The notes under the pieces are model-generated. The model did not search any database, was not told where the DNA came from, and saw only the letters and a list, made by a program, of their open reading frames with translations. From Pectinophora gossypiella (Eukaryota > Arthropoda > Insecta > Lepidoptera > Gelechiidae), in NCBI RefSeq assembly GCF_024362695.1, contig NC_065425.1, forward strand, positions 2,733,001 through 2,797,000: a stretch of 64,000 bases of DNA, in the 5' to 3' direction. Position numbers and translations under genes: made by a program. Below are positions 1 to 11,147 of the stretch, in pieces (within the stretch, counting starts at the first letter, position 1; each line of letters opens with the position of its first letter).

Positions 1-50
1 AATGCTATAAACACACATACATACATGTATATTTGTTGATAAATATTATA

Positions 51-305
51 CCGACCCCGCCGGCGTGGTCGACGATTTCCCTCAACCAGCGCTTATCGCT
101 ATCGACCCACTAGGGTCGATTAATTCTTTCAAATATTTTTCCTCTCAGACGACGCCCTGAGCCGAGGTTCGCGCCCAACTGGGCACCCTCAGGCCTGTTG
201 TCTTAAACGTTGTACCGGGTGAGAGCCTTCAGCGCTCCCCATTTGTCCGGCCAAGTAATTAATGCCATCTGCGGCAAATCTACAATAAGTCACGTCAAAA
301 AAAAA
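51..305 (+). mobile_element. LINE-S 3' end fragment
   Basis: A repeated block starts at the CCGACCCC stretch, passes through a GCGCTTATCGCTATCGACCC segment, and ends in AAGTCACGTCAAAAAA. Other copies in the same orientation lie near 9.9, 15.6, 22.3, 25.5, 62.2 and 62.4 kb. All share the 3' A-rich end and differ at the 5' end, as expected of 5'-truncated non-LTR copies. The clade was not recognised. Confidence 0.6.
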
Positions 306-530
306 GTTGAAAAATATGAATAATTGCCACCAAGAGTCTTAATAATTAAAACATCACGTTTTCGCGTGTAGAGTTACCATTTAAATACACTGCAAGTTAC
401 AAGTACGTATTGAAGTCATAATGATCTCGTTACATGACATTGCCATAAGTAGTAAAAATTCCTACATACATAAGCCATTTGCCATGTACTTAGTTAAGAG
501 ACTTTTTGTAATTATTTCTTTTTATTTTGG

Positions 531-567
531 TGCAATAAAGTGTATTTGTATTGTATTGTATTGTATA
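531..567 (+). repeat. LINE-like tail with (TATTG)n
   Basis: An AATAAA-type signal is followed by tandem TATTG units, a typical non-LTR 3' terminus. The body upstream (306-530) is not recognisable. Confidence 0.4.
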
Positions 568-787
568 AGCATTAGGTAGACTGCGATCTCTAGGGACGGA
601 CAAAACTTCAAGTAATCAAAACTCGTAGTCACTTTAGCTATGACGCCCAGAGATTAATATAATAAAACTCTCACGGGCAATTCCCTTAAAACCCTAAAAA
701 TACTAAGCTTGTTTTTAGGGTTTGTTGTTGTTTGTGTTGTGTTTGTTTTTGTTGTTTTTGGGGGCTTGTTTTTTCGAAACAAATGAA

Positions 788-847
788 ATTCTATAATCTT
801 TGCTTACCCCGGTGGGAAATAGGCGTGAGTTTATGTATGTATGTATA
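788..847 (+). mobile_element. LINE-T 3' tail fragment
   Basis: The sequence TGCTTACCCCGGTGGGAAAT leads into GGCGTGAGTTTATGTATGTATG. It matches the ends of longer copies at 42074-42300 and 62722-63060. Confidence 0.5.
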
Positions 848-948
848 GTTTGTTTTCAGGGTGCCCTATCAAAATGTTAAAAAGGAACTTTTAGGTGTAC
901 GTACAAAACTTTTTGGTTTTTGTTACACTTTTTTGTTTGTGTGTTTTT

Positions 949-1046
949 GTATCTCCCTAGCATTATCCCGTTTTCCACAGGGTCCGCTTTACCTAACCTG
1001 AAAATTTGACAGGTCCGGTTTTTTACAGAAGTGACTGCCTGTCTGT
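949..1046 (-). mobile_element. SINE-D fragment, reverse orientation
   Basis: The reverse complement of the SINE-D 3' half is visible: CCTAGCATTATCCCGTTTT, the GGTCCGCTTTACCTAACCTG segment, then the CAGGTCCGG and ACTGCCTGTCTG segments. The tRNA-like head is missing. Confidence 0.6.
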
Positions 1047-1606
1047 CTTTGTTGTGTCTGGGTCTGTGTATTGAAAAAGGGACCCTTATGAGTAAATCCA
1101 TCCGGTCAAACGACCGCCAAAAAAAATCAGAACTACACATTTAAAAAAATCTATTATACGTGAGCGACAGAAGCACTTGCCTATTCAATATTATCTAGGT
1201 GTTGTGGTAGTCAAACGTCACCAATTTTGACCGAAAAACTTAGATTTTTTTCAAATTAAAACCTGGTATTCAATATTATTATCTCATCGTATCTTTTCTC
1301 GAAAATAATTGCATAATTTTTTGCATTATTCTGTTTCTTAAGAGCGTGGGATCTTTTTTTTCGAACTAATGCCTAAATCCATTATACTAAATTGTAGTTT
1401 ACTGACCACGCAATGTGGTGAAAGTACTTTTTTTTTCTACTATAATAATAGTATAATAAAAATAGTCGGATATTTGTATGGTATTGTAAACACTTCTGTC
1501 ACGTTTTTAACCTTTTTGAATATCGCATTTAAAAATATGTTTATGAGCTTTAAATGTTTCATGCTCTGTCCATGAAATTAATAGAACAAAATACTACATA
1601 AATGTG

Positions 1607-1812
1607 TGATCACCTGATTGTCCGAAAGTAAGATGATCGGTGCTGCGAAAGGCACATTAACCCGTCGGTCCCGGTTACTACTTACTGATATAAGTAAGTA
1701 GTCGTTACATGAGCCATATCAGTGACCTTTGGTAGCTCGATAGTAACCCTGACACCATGGTTGATGGGGTTGGTGATCCACCTCACAACCCACACGATAG
1801 AAGAAGATGATG
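1607..1812 (+). mobile_element. SINE-A, 5' truncated
   Basis: The copy starts at TGATCACCTGATTGTCCGAA, continues through a diverged central block, and ends at CACACGATAGAAGAAG. The tRNA-like head is missing. Confidence 0.75.
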
Positions 1813-2015
1813 ACACGGTTCCCTCTCATTTTAGGTATTATTTTATATCGGATATGATTTATATTAGCGGTACGAATTCATCTTGCGTACCTTATTGTAC
1901 CTTCTGTTTCATTGTAATATTTGAGACATTTTTCTTTTTAATGCAATATATTTTTTTATTGTATTTTATTGTTTCTAAGAAAGTCAAATCTTGCATGCTA
2001 TTTTAAAAAGGTAAG

Positions 2016-3430
2016 AATACCTAGTAATCGCTTTTTGGTAAACCACAAAGCTAACCTAAAAAATTGAGTTACTATTTTAATATGACGGTGATTTGTGGAA
2101 AGTCCGAAATGTTTTGAGATTCTTTTGAGAACGACGATTATGCTATGTTTCTATTATGTTACAGATCAAATATAATTCGGGTAATTCTAACCAAAGCTCA
2201 TTTTAACGTACACAAAAACCAAAATTGTTCCGCAACAAACGCGCTCCCACAATTTCTATATCATCATTTTTAAATATTTCCCGTCTAACTTCGTCGTCGA
2301 ATGTATTTTTCATATTAAGAAACAAAAACTTCTCTGTGTTCTGTGAGAGTGATTATAATTACTGTTATATATAATTACATAAAACTGAAAATTTCGACAG
2401 CGCGTAAGATGCAAAGGAAGCACCTTTACCTATTATCTCGAGAATGCCATAAAAGTCCTCTGAAATTTGACATCCCTACCATTACAGATTATATGTGTAT
2501 TAAGTGTTTGGGTGCCATAACCAGTCACCAAAGTAGGTTTTAATTTTAATACACACTTCCTCTCTTATATAGCCATTATATTAGCGGTATATATATATAT
2601 ATATATATATATATACAAGTAACCACATCAAAAGACAAGTAACGCACACATGAAATATTTTCTATAAAGGAACATGAAAAACGAACACAGAAACCATTGT
2701 ACTACATGGAATGCAATAAATAATTGAGTATTGAGTACCAAAATATAATTCATCATTATGAATTTTAAAATTACGTACATATAAATGTATGCCTGCTAGT
2801 AATATTCTGATGATTCTAGATTTTTCGTTTATACTTTGGTTTTGATAAAAAAAAGCATTTCAATTTCTAGTAATTAGTCATTATTTCCCGACTTCATGCT
2901 TCCACTATCAACAAAGTTCATAGTTTCCTGGGCACAAAAATTGTTCTAACAATTACAGAACACGCACTTGCTAATGAAAAATGTAGTAATTGCATGCTTA
3001 AGAAATAAATACTGAAATTACTGAAGCATTCTCTCATAAATGACTGTTTACTATTGGGGTTTTCCTTTCAGTCATTTCCATGTTATTTGCTGTTGTAATT
3101 TATACTTTGTTACTAGTTAATGATTGGTACATTTCGATCAGTTTGATAACACAGTGCGTCTTCCTACTATTGCGTTACTTTGCATGCACATAACAATGTT
3201 ACTTAAAGCTGGATTTCAAGTAATTGTTACTTATGTATATAAATATTTTATGTTTTAGTAGTTCCTATTTTAACAGTTTGTAAGAATTCATGAATGAGTG
3301 TAGTTTTTTTTTTCTACAGATTTCTATCTGTGGAAAAGAAACGTTTAATTTGGTAAGAATATAAAAATACATTGATCATCACAGCACAGGGGGATTAAAA
3401 GCCACACAGAAGCAACTCTTTTTTGAAGTC
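2016..3430. other. AT-rich sequence without a recognised gene
   Basis: No convincing exon, repeat family or RNA gene was recognised here apart from the (TA)n tract at 2588-2615. The stretch is probably intron of the Osiris gene whose next exon starts at 3606. Confidence 0.4.
2588..2615. repeat. (TA)14 microsatellite
   Basis: An uninterrupted TA dinucleotide run. Confidence 0.9.
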
Positions 3431-3433
3431 TAA

Positions 3434-3565
3434 CCGATGATCAGGTGATGAGACTGCAATGTTAATTAGACCAGGTCCTCACAAAGTGACTTTTGTGATA
3501 TATCCACCTACAGGGATTCGAACCCAAGACCTCAACGGTCCAGCGCTCGGCAACGAAGCCGTCAT
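3434..3565 (-). mobile_element. tRNA-headed SINE fragment (SINE-A like)
   Basis: On the reverse strand there is a B-box-like GGTTCGAATCCC equivalent (forward GGGATTCGAACCC) followed by the ATATCACAAAAGTCACTTTG region and the TCATCACCTGATCATC region of SINE-A. The copy is strongly diverged and lies 40 bp before an Osiris exon. Confidence 0.6.
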
Positions 3566-3605
3566 GTTATGCTTAAGACTAACCGTAACTTCATGCATTT
3601 TCCAG

Positions 3606-3733
3606 GTCGAGGCAAGATGAAGAAAATGATGGGGATGATGATGATGGGCGCGGCGATGAAGATGGCGGCAATGATCCCTCTCGCCATCGCTGGCCTCTTC
3701 GTCTTAGCTGGGAAAGCTTTAATAACAGCCAAG
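3606..3733 (+). CDS. Osiris-family protein, internal exon (gene 1)
   Basis: This internal exon encodes a Met- and Lys-rich stretch (KMKKMMGMMMMG) followed by a hydrophobic segment containing MIPLAIAGLFVLAGKALITAK-type sequence. A basic block before a Leu/Ile/Ala/Gly-rich transmembrane-like segment that ends in GKAL is the hallmark of the Osiris (DUF1676) family. These insect-specific secretory or endosomal membrane proteins act in cuticle and tracheal morphogenesis. The acceptor is TTCCAG at 3600-3605 and the donor is GTATGA from 3734. The exon enters in phase 1 and leaves in phase 0. The reading frame joins the exon at 19821 without a break. The exons encoding the signal peptide and the N-terminal domain were not found and should lie left of the window. 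Family assignment is confident; the member cannot be named. Confidence 0.8.
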
Positions 3734-4816
3734 GTATGAGTTATTACAGTATCTTACAAAAAAAAACCAAAAAAAAATTTTTTTTTTTTCAATTCGTCAT
3801 TCGTCATTTCTGCCGTTGTCTTTGCCCAGCTTAAAAATCTTGTAGATTAAAATAGACAGGTTCGTCATATTTCGAGATGGTTATCTTCATATTATAAAAA
3901 TCTAAAAGTAAGACCAGACACAAATACATTTGCTTTGTCGTTTCATAATACATTTTTTTTTTATTTTTGAGAGATGTGCTTCTGTACAGATTTGTATTAC
4001 TTTTCTTCAGCCTGTTAAAGCGACGTAACTCACAAAATTATATTAATTACAAGTCTTAACTTATGATTAAAGATATTATATAAATATAATAATTAATAAA
4101 AAATTCAAACTAAATAACCACTATCAGGTATACTTATTTTTTAAATAAATATTTTTATGTTAAATAATTTGATTTCGAAGTTTGAATTCGAGTTTGTTCT
4201 AAATAAAAACAAAAGATAAACCTACGGTGAAAACAAAGAAGCGCTCAAAAACATTATCAGTCAGTTATTTTGAACAATCCAGCGATTTCTGTGAACAAGA
4301 GTGACACATAATTGACATTCATCTCGAAAACCATTCTTAACTCTATCATTATGAGGCTTTCTCGAGATTACTTGAAGCATGAGTTCCCATGACCAAATAC
4401 TGTGATAATCTTTAGAACAAAAAAACAGACGTCGACATGTTTTTATCGTATTTTTCATCGCGTAAAGATGATTTGTTGATAAACTGGTAAAAAACTATGT
4501 TATTGGCATTGTGATTCAGGAGATTAATAGGTAGACACGGTACTGTATGTGTTGAATAACCGGAGCGTTTAAAAGTTGTTGGAAAATTCCAAATAATACA
4601 CGAGATAATACACGAGAATATTCGATAGGTGACGTATTTTTATTTCACCGAACACCATTGATCGAATGATCAATAAAACGAAGCCTGACTTAGTCAGTAG
4701 TAACATAACATAACACATCATCACGTCTGTATTTCCAAAGGGGTAGACAGAAGTGTATAAATTATGGAAACGCAGACATAATCCTCGCCAGGACTGTAAC
4801 TTAATTCTGTCGGGTT

Positions 4817-4908
4817 ACATACATACATACATACATAAACTCACGCCCGTAATCCCAAATGGGGTGGGCAGAGCCACAAGTAATCAAAGACAACTTGCAG
4901 CCACTGTT
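4817..4908 (-). mobile_element. LINE 3' end fragment, reverse orientation
   Basis: A (ACAT)n tail is followed by AAACTCACGCCCGTAATCCC and CAGAGCCACAAGTAATCAAA. Related pieces lie at 27826-27880, 35322-35402, 38958-39032 and 42489-42552. It has inserted into MITE-P with a 12-bp target duplication. Confidence 0.55.
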
Positions 4909-5125
4909 GATACGAAGATGGATACGTGGATGGATGGTTGGATGGATGGATGGATGGATGGATGGATGGATGGATGGATGGATGGATGGATGGATGGATG
5001 GATGGATGGATGGATGGATGGATGGATGGATGGATGGATGGATGGATGGATGGTTGGATGGATGGATGGATGGATGGATGGATGGTTGGATGGATGGATG
5101 GATGGATGGATGGATGGTTGGATGG
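4909..5125. repeat. (GGAT)n microsatellite, about 217 bp
   Basis: There are about 54 tandem GGAT units with scattered GGTT variants. All reading frames stay open across it and give WMDG or HPSI repeats, which is a simple-repeat artefact and not coding evidence. Confidence 0.9.
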
Positions 5126-5289
5126 TTCTGTCGGGTTCTTGGCCAGTATAAAATTTTGGGAGGGTTTTTTAAATTTCTGCTTAAACTTGAGGTGTGTTCC
5201 ATAAATTTTATGCCTGCCGAATAACCATCCCTTTCCTTTTCGGCGGATAAGAAAATGACAGGTATAATTTAAAATAAAATTAGATGGTA

Positions 5290-5379
5290 TAATAAGGCCG
5301 ACTATTGTGCTTATGTATCGTATGTCTATGTCCTTTGTGTACGTTGTTGTGCAATAAAGTATTATTGATGGATTGATAG
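5290..5379 (+). mobile_element. LINE 3' tail inserted in MITE-P
   Basis: The fragment runs from ATAATAAGGCCGACTATTGT to GCAATAAAGTATTATTGATG. The same tail occurs reversed at 29803-29950. Confidence 0.5.
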
Positions 5380-5752
5380 TGTCTACGGGAATCAGCACCA
5401 TTATTCATTAAAAAAGCTCTATGAAAACAAAATAACACAATTATAATTAATATTTATTATTTATTGTGCTCATAAATCTTTTCTTAATAACTTTACTACA
5501 ACCCACAATCCAGTTAAAACGACACAGAATCATCAGAGAAACCTAGTTATTAAAAGAAAAATGTAATTAACTCTAATTTCATACGAGCTCTTTCCCATCA
5601 CCTCTCTTATTGTTTAAGTCAATTTCACAGACGTGGGACCGTGATCATTACCACGACACATATTATGACGAACTAAGAAACGAGATAACCTCCTTAGGGC
5701 CTCACTGTAACACCATGTTGTGCCACTAACAAAATGAATGAGTGTGTAATTT

Positions 5753-6038
5753 ACGGGCTCTGTAGTCCAGTGGTTGAGAGTTAGGCTCACGATCCGGAGG
5801 TCCCGGGCTCGAATCCCGGTGGGGAAATATCACAAAAATTACTTTGTGATCCCTAGTTTGGATAGGACATTACAGGCTGATCACCTGATTGTCCGAAAGT
5901 AAGACGATCCGTGCCTCGGAAGGCACGTTAAGCCGTTGGTCTCGGTTACTACTTACTGATGTACTTAAGTAAGTAGTCGTTACATGAGCCATGTCAGGGG
6001 CTTTTGGCGGCTCAATAATAACCCTGACACCAGGGTGA
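5753..6038 (+). mobile_element. SINE-A, nearly full length
   Basis: The tRNA-like head has an A-box-like TAGTCCAGTGG and a B-box-like GGCTCGAATCC. The central block and a CCCTGACACCAGGGT hairpin follow. The last 50 bp of the tail are missing. Confidence 0.8.
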
Positions 6039-6507
6039 CAAAAAACGTATTATTGTTTCTATTTAAGTAAATTATTTATCAATTTTAATAAGGAACAATG
6101 TAAAAATAATTGCGAAATTTTGTTACGTTTTTCTATAATGTCGTAGTTTGCGTTTTTACACGAATACCATGATAATTTCGTGGTTTAACGTTAAAAAGTA
6201 TCTGATTTGACTAGTTGGAAACTACTCTATTCTACCACATATTTGGAACTTCAGCTAAGACCGCGTTTTCTCTAAAATCTCAGTCTGCGAACCGCCATTA
6301 GCACTTCACTTTTGATTTGTGCCAAGATTAAACCACCTTGCATTGAGTGTCAGATAAAATGCCTTAGGAACACTTTAAGATCTAGATTAGTTACGACTTC
6401 GGACCTAGAATTGTAAGTTGCTCTCTTTGTTATCTCTGTCTAGATGGAAACGGAATGACGCAAATTTAAGGTGACTTGACTTTTGAAATCACCATTAGAA
6501 AGCAATC

Positions 6508-6780
6508 TCTTTTCATCATCATCACTAATTTAAGAGCCACGCTCTGGTCGGTGTAGTATTCTCCATTCGTGTCTATCAAAGACCAATTCCTTCACTTCCT
6601 TATAAGACACGACGTTCGCCTTCTTTTTAATCTGTTCCTGTAAGCTCTTCTTGGTCTTTCCCTTCCTCTCTTTCCTTGTAGCTTCCCTTCTATGATGTTT
6701 TTAATAAATTCGTCGTATATTAAATGTCCAAACATCTTGCCTCTTCTGTCCTCAATAACTGTCAATATTTGCCTTTTATT
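6508..6780 (-). mobile_element. LINE 3' region, reverse orientation
   Basis: The forward strand starts with CATCATCATCAC, then TTTAAGAGCCACGCTC. It is shared with 50590-50740 and in part with 12463-12512 and 26490-26527. This is consistent with a non-LTR element on the minus strand with an (ATG)n tail. No intact ORF remains. Confidence 0.5.
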
Positions 6781-6818
6781 TTTTTTCTCTTTTTACATCA
6801 AATCTTAATAAACACATA

Positions 6819-7075
6819 ACGGTCTCTGTAATCCAGTGGTTGAACGTTGGGTTCACAATCAGGACGTCCAAGGTTCGGATTTATTGAGGACAATATCACA
6901 AAAACCATTTTGTGATCACTAGTATGGTTAGGACATTGCAGACTGATCACCTGATTGTGCGAAAGTAAGATGATCCGTACTTCGTAGGGCATATAAGTAG
7001 TCAGTCCTGGCTAGTATAACTGGTGAGGGGTCTTTGGCGAATCAATGGTAACCCTGATACTAGGGATGATGCGGT
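6819..7075 (+). mobile_element. SINE-A, diverged
   Basis: The tRNA-like head (TAATCCAGTGGTTGAACG), a GATCACCTGATTGTGCGAAA region and the tail up to GATACTAGGGATGATG are present. The central block is partly deleted. Confidence 0.7.
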
Positions 7076-7152
7076 CGATCTTTTAAACGTGTTTTAAGGG
7101 TCGAGTTTTATTATCTTCGTAACTAGCATGTTCCATCGTTTTGGAGGTAAAT

Positions 7153-7290
7153 GACCTAACCTATATTGGGCTGGTTTTCCCGTCGCGGGTTGGAAGGTCA
7201 GACAGGCAGTCGCTTCTGTATAAAAAAACCTGTCAAAACTTCAGGTTAGATAAGTGGACCCCGTGAACACGGAATAACGCTACGGAGATA
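7153..7290 (+). mobile_element. SINE-D 3' half
   Basis: The fragment runs from ACCTAACCTATATTGGGCTG through GGAAGGTCAGACAGGCAGTC to GGACCCCGTGAACACGGAAT. The head is missing. Confidence 0.65.
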
Positions 7291-8450
7291 TAAGTACCAA
7301 GTTCCATATCGTCGTTGCCAATTTAAAAGCTCTTATGTGTCACCCTCACCAATTTTTTTGTCAGGATCGAATAGTATTTTGTTCCTAAAACTTTCAGTAC
7401 AAACTCTTATGTACGGAAATATCAATTATCTTTTAATATTTTTAACACACAGTCATACAAAAAAATCTGTTTGAAGTTTTTTTTTTCTGTAAAATTGACC
7501 CGATTGCACATAATAGATTTTAAATTGGCATCGACGATACATCGCAGTAGGTATGTTTGAAACATCCGCGTAACGTGCCGCTTTTGTTGGCTATACCTAC
7601 GCCATCTTGAAAATATTTTAACGCAAGTACCTTTAACCTACATTTTCAAAATAACAAACGAATGTTTTGATAACACTAGAAAGAACTTTCATTTCTTTTA
7701 TTTCCTATCTTGCGCATTGACAGGTGACGTTTTGAAACATGCGTACCTTACAAAAATATAATAGGGGCCTAATGAGAATGCGGCTTAAGAATTCGCCATT
7801 TATAATGCGATTGTGCGTTTTGACTTGTTTCGTTTAAAGATGTTAGTTCCATCGATTCATCACTAGATGTCGCTGTTCATAATTAGAACGCAGTATTTAC
7901 TTGTACATTTTCTAGAAAATTCTACGCAATTATTTCCATCCCTACTACGCATAGTATGGACTAAGAGAAACCATAACAGAATATGTCACATTACAATTAA
8001 ATTAAATTAAAATGAAGACGCTCATCCTCTAACATCTTTCTCAAGAGTTAAATGGTAGCTAAAATGCAGCTCTCAAACAAAATGACATAGTTGGAAAATA
8101 ACTCTGCTGTGCCGCGGGATAGTTGTAGACTGTGGTTAGTATCAATGTTGTGTACTGTCTGCAAAATATTCGCTTATAATCTTCGAATACTGTCATTTTT
8201 CTAACAAAAAAATTATAAATAAAATTAATAATAAAAATTGCTTTATTTCAAATAAAAATGATCCATAATTTACATAATAAAATTCAAATAAATTAAAATA
8301 ATAAATAAAACCAAATCAAATTACATTTTAATTTTTAAATACATTTTATTGCTTTTCACGTGCCGAAAGATAAAAAGACGTGAAATAACGATAAAATAAC
8401 ATCACACAGAAAATTGACAAAGAATCGTGAGACTGTAAGGGACTCAGATA

Positions 8451-8759
8451 ACGGCCTCCGTGGTCCAGTGGTTTGAGCGTTGGACTCACGATCCGGAGGT
8501 CCCAGGTTCAAATCCCGGTGGGGACCCATCACGAAAATCACTTTGTGATCCCTAGTTTGCTTATAGGATATTACAGGCTGATCACCTGATAGTCCGAATG
8601 AAAGATGATCCGTGCTTCGGAAGGCACGTTAAGCCGTACTGATGTAAGTTAGTAGTCATCACATGAGCCATGTCAGGGGCCTTTGGCGGCTCAATAGTAT
8701 CCTTGACACCAGGGCTGTTGGGTTGGTAATCAGCCTCACAACCCACACGATAGAAGAAG
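8451..8759 (+). mobile_element. SINE-A, full length with target duplication
   Basis: It is complete from ACGGCCTCCGTGGTCCAGTG to CACACGATAGAAGAAG. It is flanked by a 14-bp direct repeat, AAGGGACTCAGATA at 8437-8450 and AAGGGACTAAGATA at 8760-8773 (one mismatch). The A box is GTGGTCCAGTGG and the B box GGTTCAAATCC. The duplication shows LINE-mediated insertion. Confidence 0.88.
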
Positions 8760-9914
8760 AAGGGACTAAGATAAAAAACTTTAAGACAGTAACGAGCCTT
8801 TACCCAGCTTGAAACAAATCGTGTCTAACACAAATCCTATTCGTATCTCAGTGTTGTAAATCGTCTCATATCTCGCGTCTTGCCTTTCCAACGTTACATC
8901 TCTCTATCCCATTATTAAGTACACAGAAACACTGTTCTATTTTATATCTAGTACGCCAACGTCACGACCAAGGTTCGAGTTTCGTTTTCACTTGTTCAAA
9001 GCGAAGGAAAATTTTCCTTACAGCTACTCGTATAAGTAGGTATAATTGAGTAAGTAAACGATTGGATCAAAGATAAACTGTAAAATGCTAATTTGATAAT
9101 AAAAACTGTATGCAATGATAAAAAATGACATTTTGCTTTTCGAATTATTTAGTAATTTAAAAAAAAGGACTAAGTTATGGATGATAATTTTGGCAACTAA
9201 ATATTCCAAATAAAATTTAAATTTGAAAAAAGTTTCTAATTCAATTCAATTTTTAATTAATGTCTTTTGTGTGATCACAATTCTGCCAGTATCATAATGA
9301 AAAAAATACGTAACATGTAACGAGACGAACGATATTTATTAAAAATATTTATTAAAAATTATTATTATTATTTATTATTATTATTTATCTTTATATATTT
9401 ATAATTCTCTCCTAAGAGGTTCAAGTCGCACGGGCCGTAGCCAAGTGCTTTTATTGTTTCAGAGATAAAAACTTCCTGACGATGCGGCATGTATTTAGAA
9501 TTACTGCTTTTTGAAGAAGTGTGAGTGTGGATGGATGCATGTTGAGAGTTTGGAGACTAGTGTGGAGTGTTTTAGGTATGACGCCTGTGGTGGAAACAAC
9601 GATGGGTACCGTTTTAACAGTTCTTACTTGTTATTATTCTTTTTCATTTCTGTTGTCTGTTTAACAAAACAAAAAATAAATAAAGTTGTTAAAAAGTATC
9701 TCATTTGACTAACTTGTCATCTAACCTGCTCAGAGTAAAAAATAAAGATAAAAAGTAACAAATATCAAATTGCAAATGTCAAATTGGTGACATTAACACA
9801 AAAAGGCAGAAGGCACAACATATTAACGTGCGTATCAAGAGTTACGACCCTGTCACAGTGACACGCGGGAGCGTCATTTATTTATACTTTTTTCAAAGTG
9901 GCTCAAATTCATGT

Positions 9915-10060
9915 CCATATAAGTGGCCAATCAGCTCGCGACACCAAACACTTCAGGACCTCGCTACCGACCCCCCGGCGTGGCTGACGATTTTCCTCAA
10001 TCAGCGCTTATCGCTATCGACCCTAGCGGGTCGATATTCTTTCAATTAATATTCCTCTGT
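9915..10060 (+). mobile_element. LINE-S fragment
   Basis: It matches the start of the 51-305 copy (CAGCGCTTATCGCTATCGAC) and extends about 40 bp further 5'. It lacks the common 3' end. Confidence 0.55.
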
Positions 10061-10080
10061 TATTTTTTCAATTTTTTTCG

Positions 10081-10540
10081 GTGCCAAGCTTGCACCAATG
10101 AGTCATCACATCATCATCATCAACCCATTAACGTCCCCACTGCTGGGGCACGGGCCTTCCCTATGGATGGATAGGGAGATCGGGCCTTAAACCATCACGC
10201 GGGCCCAGTGCGGATTGATGGTTATTAACGACTGCTAATGCAGCCGGGACCAACGGCTTAACATGCCTTCCGAAGCACGGAGGAGCTCGAGATGGAAACT
10301 TTTTTGTGGTCACCCATCCTATGACCGGCCTTTGCGAAAGTTGCTTAACTTCAACAATCGCAGACTGAGAGCGTTTACCGCACCAATGAGTAATTTATCT
10401 TAAGTGCAGACTCCACTAACACAGTTGGCTCGACCATTATAGACTGCGATACGGTTCACCACCTATCACGTTGGTGTAACAAAAAGCTTGGTGAGGCGCG
10501 GGTACTTAGTTCAATTGGGATATGGCCATGAGCTTATGTT
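10081..10540 (+). mobile_element. SINE-E fragment interrupted by SINE-B
   Basis: The SINE-E parts are 10081-10103 and 10392-10540 (TCTTAAGTGCAGACTCCACT, GGCTCGACCATTATAGACTG, ending near ATGAGCTTATG). A SINE-B copy is inserted at 10104-10379, duplicating GCACCAATGAGT (10092-10103 and 10380-10391). Confidence 0.7.
10104..10379 (-). mobile_element. SINE-B, inserted in SINE-E
   Basis: The reverse strand reads from the 5S-like head (AGTTAAGCAAC, then GGATGGGTGACC) through the central block to an (ATG)n tail. A 12-bp target duplication, GCACCAATGAGT, flanks it. The first about 25 bp of the head are missing. Confidence 0.82.
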
Positions 10541-10599
10541 ATTTCACTTCACTATTTTTCCAGATTTCGACTGCAATTGCCCGTTAAGATAAGATTTTA

Positions 10600-10918
10600 A
10601 CAGCCTCCGTGGTCTAGTGGTTAGAGCGTTAGGCTCACGATCTGGAGGCCCGGGTTCGATTCCCGATGGTGACATTGTCGAAATCACTTTGTGAGACTGC
10701 CCTTTGTTTGGTAAGGACTTTTCAGGCGTGAATCACCTGATTGTCTGAAAAAATAAGATGATTCCGTGCTTCGGAGGGCACGTTAAGCCGGTGGTCCCGG
10801 CTATTAGCCGTAAAAACATTTCCACTAACCCGCATTGGAGCAACGTGGTGGAGTATGCTCCATATCCCCTCCGGTTGATTGAGACGATTGGGACGTATAT
10901 AGGCTGTTTATGTATGTC
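10600..10918 (+). mobile_element. SINE-C, full length
   Basis: A tRNA-like head (GTGGTCTAGTGG, GGTTCGATTCC) is followed by the central block at 10766-10800. The SINE-C tail has GGAGTATGCTCCATA and CCCTCCGGTTGATTGA and ends at GACGTATATAGGCTGTTTAT. Part of the usual GGCCTGTGCCCAGCAG stretch is deleted. Confidence 0.8.
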
Positions 10919-10945
10919 AACTATAACTCAACTAACTATAACTGT

Positions 10946-11097
10946 GTACGGTCACTAGCATTAATAAATATGTATACACTTTGGTACCATGTCACATTAA
11001 CTTTTTTGACAAATTGAACTGTAAGTCTCACTAAATGACAAATATGTTAGTGCGACGGAGTCCTAAAGTGGGTACATTATATTGCTCATGACTGTAC
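10946..11097. mobile_element. MITE-G, full copy
   Basis: The element is 152 bp. It starts GTACGGTCACTAGC, ends GCTCATGACTGTAC, and its inner TTTGGTACCATGTCACATTA region matches the other copies. There is no coding capacity. Confidence 0.8.
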
Positions 11098-11111
11098 TTT
11101 GTGTATTGTGT

Positions 11112-11114
<3 letters not shown>

Positions 11115-11144
<30 letters not shown>
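11115..11144. repeat. (TG)n microsatellite
   Basis: A run of about 15 TG units. Confidence 0.9.

Positions 11145-11147
<3 letters not shown>

Larger units (their letters stand above)
4788..5402. mobile_element. MITE-P copy, interrupted by two insertions
   Basis: MITE-P sequence is visible at about 4788-4816, 5126-5289 and 5380-5402. The right arm carries CCTTTTCGGCGGATAAGAAA. One insertion (4817-5125) is flanked by a 12-bp duplication of TTCTGTCGGGTT (4805-4816 and 5126-5137). A second, a LINE tail at 5290-5379, ends in AATAAAGTATTATTGATGGA. Confidence 0.65.

Noticed and set aside
4753..5401. Several overlapping ORFs on both strands with WMDG or HPSI repeats
   Set aside because: They are translations of the (GGAT)n microsatellite, whose 4-bp period keeps all frames open.
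11115..11144. CRISPR-like or regulatory repeat
   Set aside because: It is a simple TG microsatellite. No spaced repeats of CRISPR type were seen anywhere in the window.
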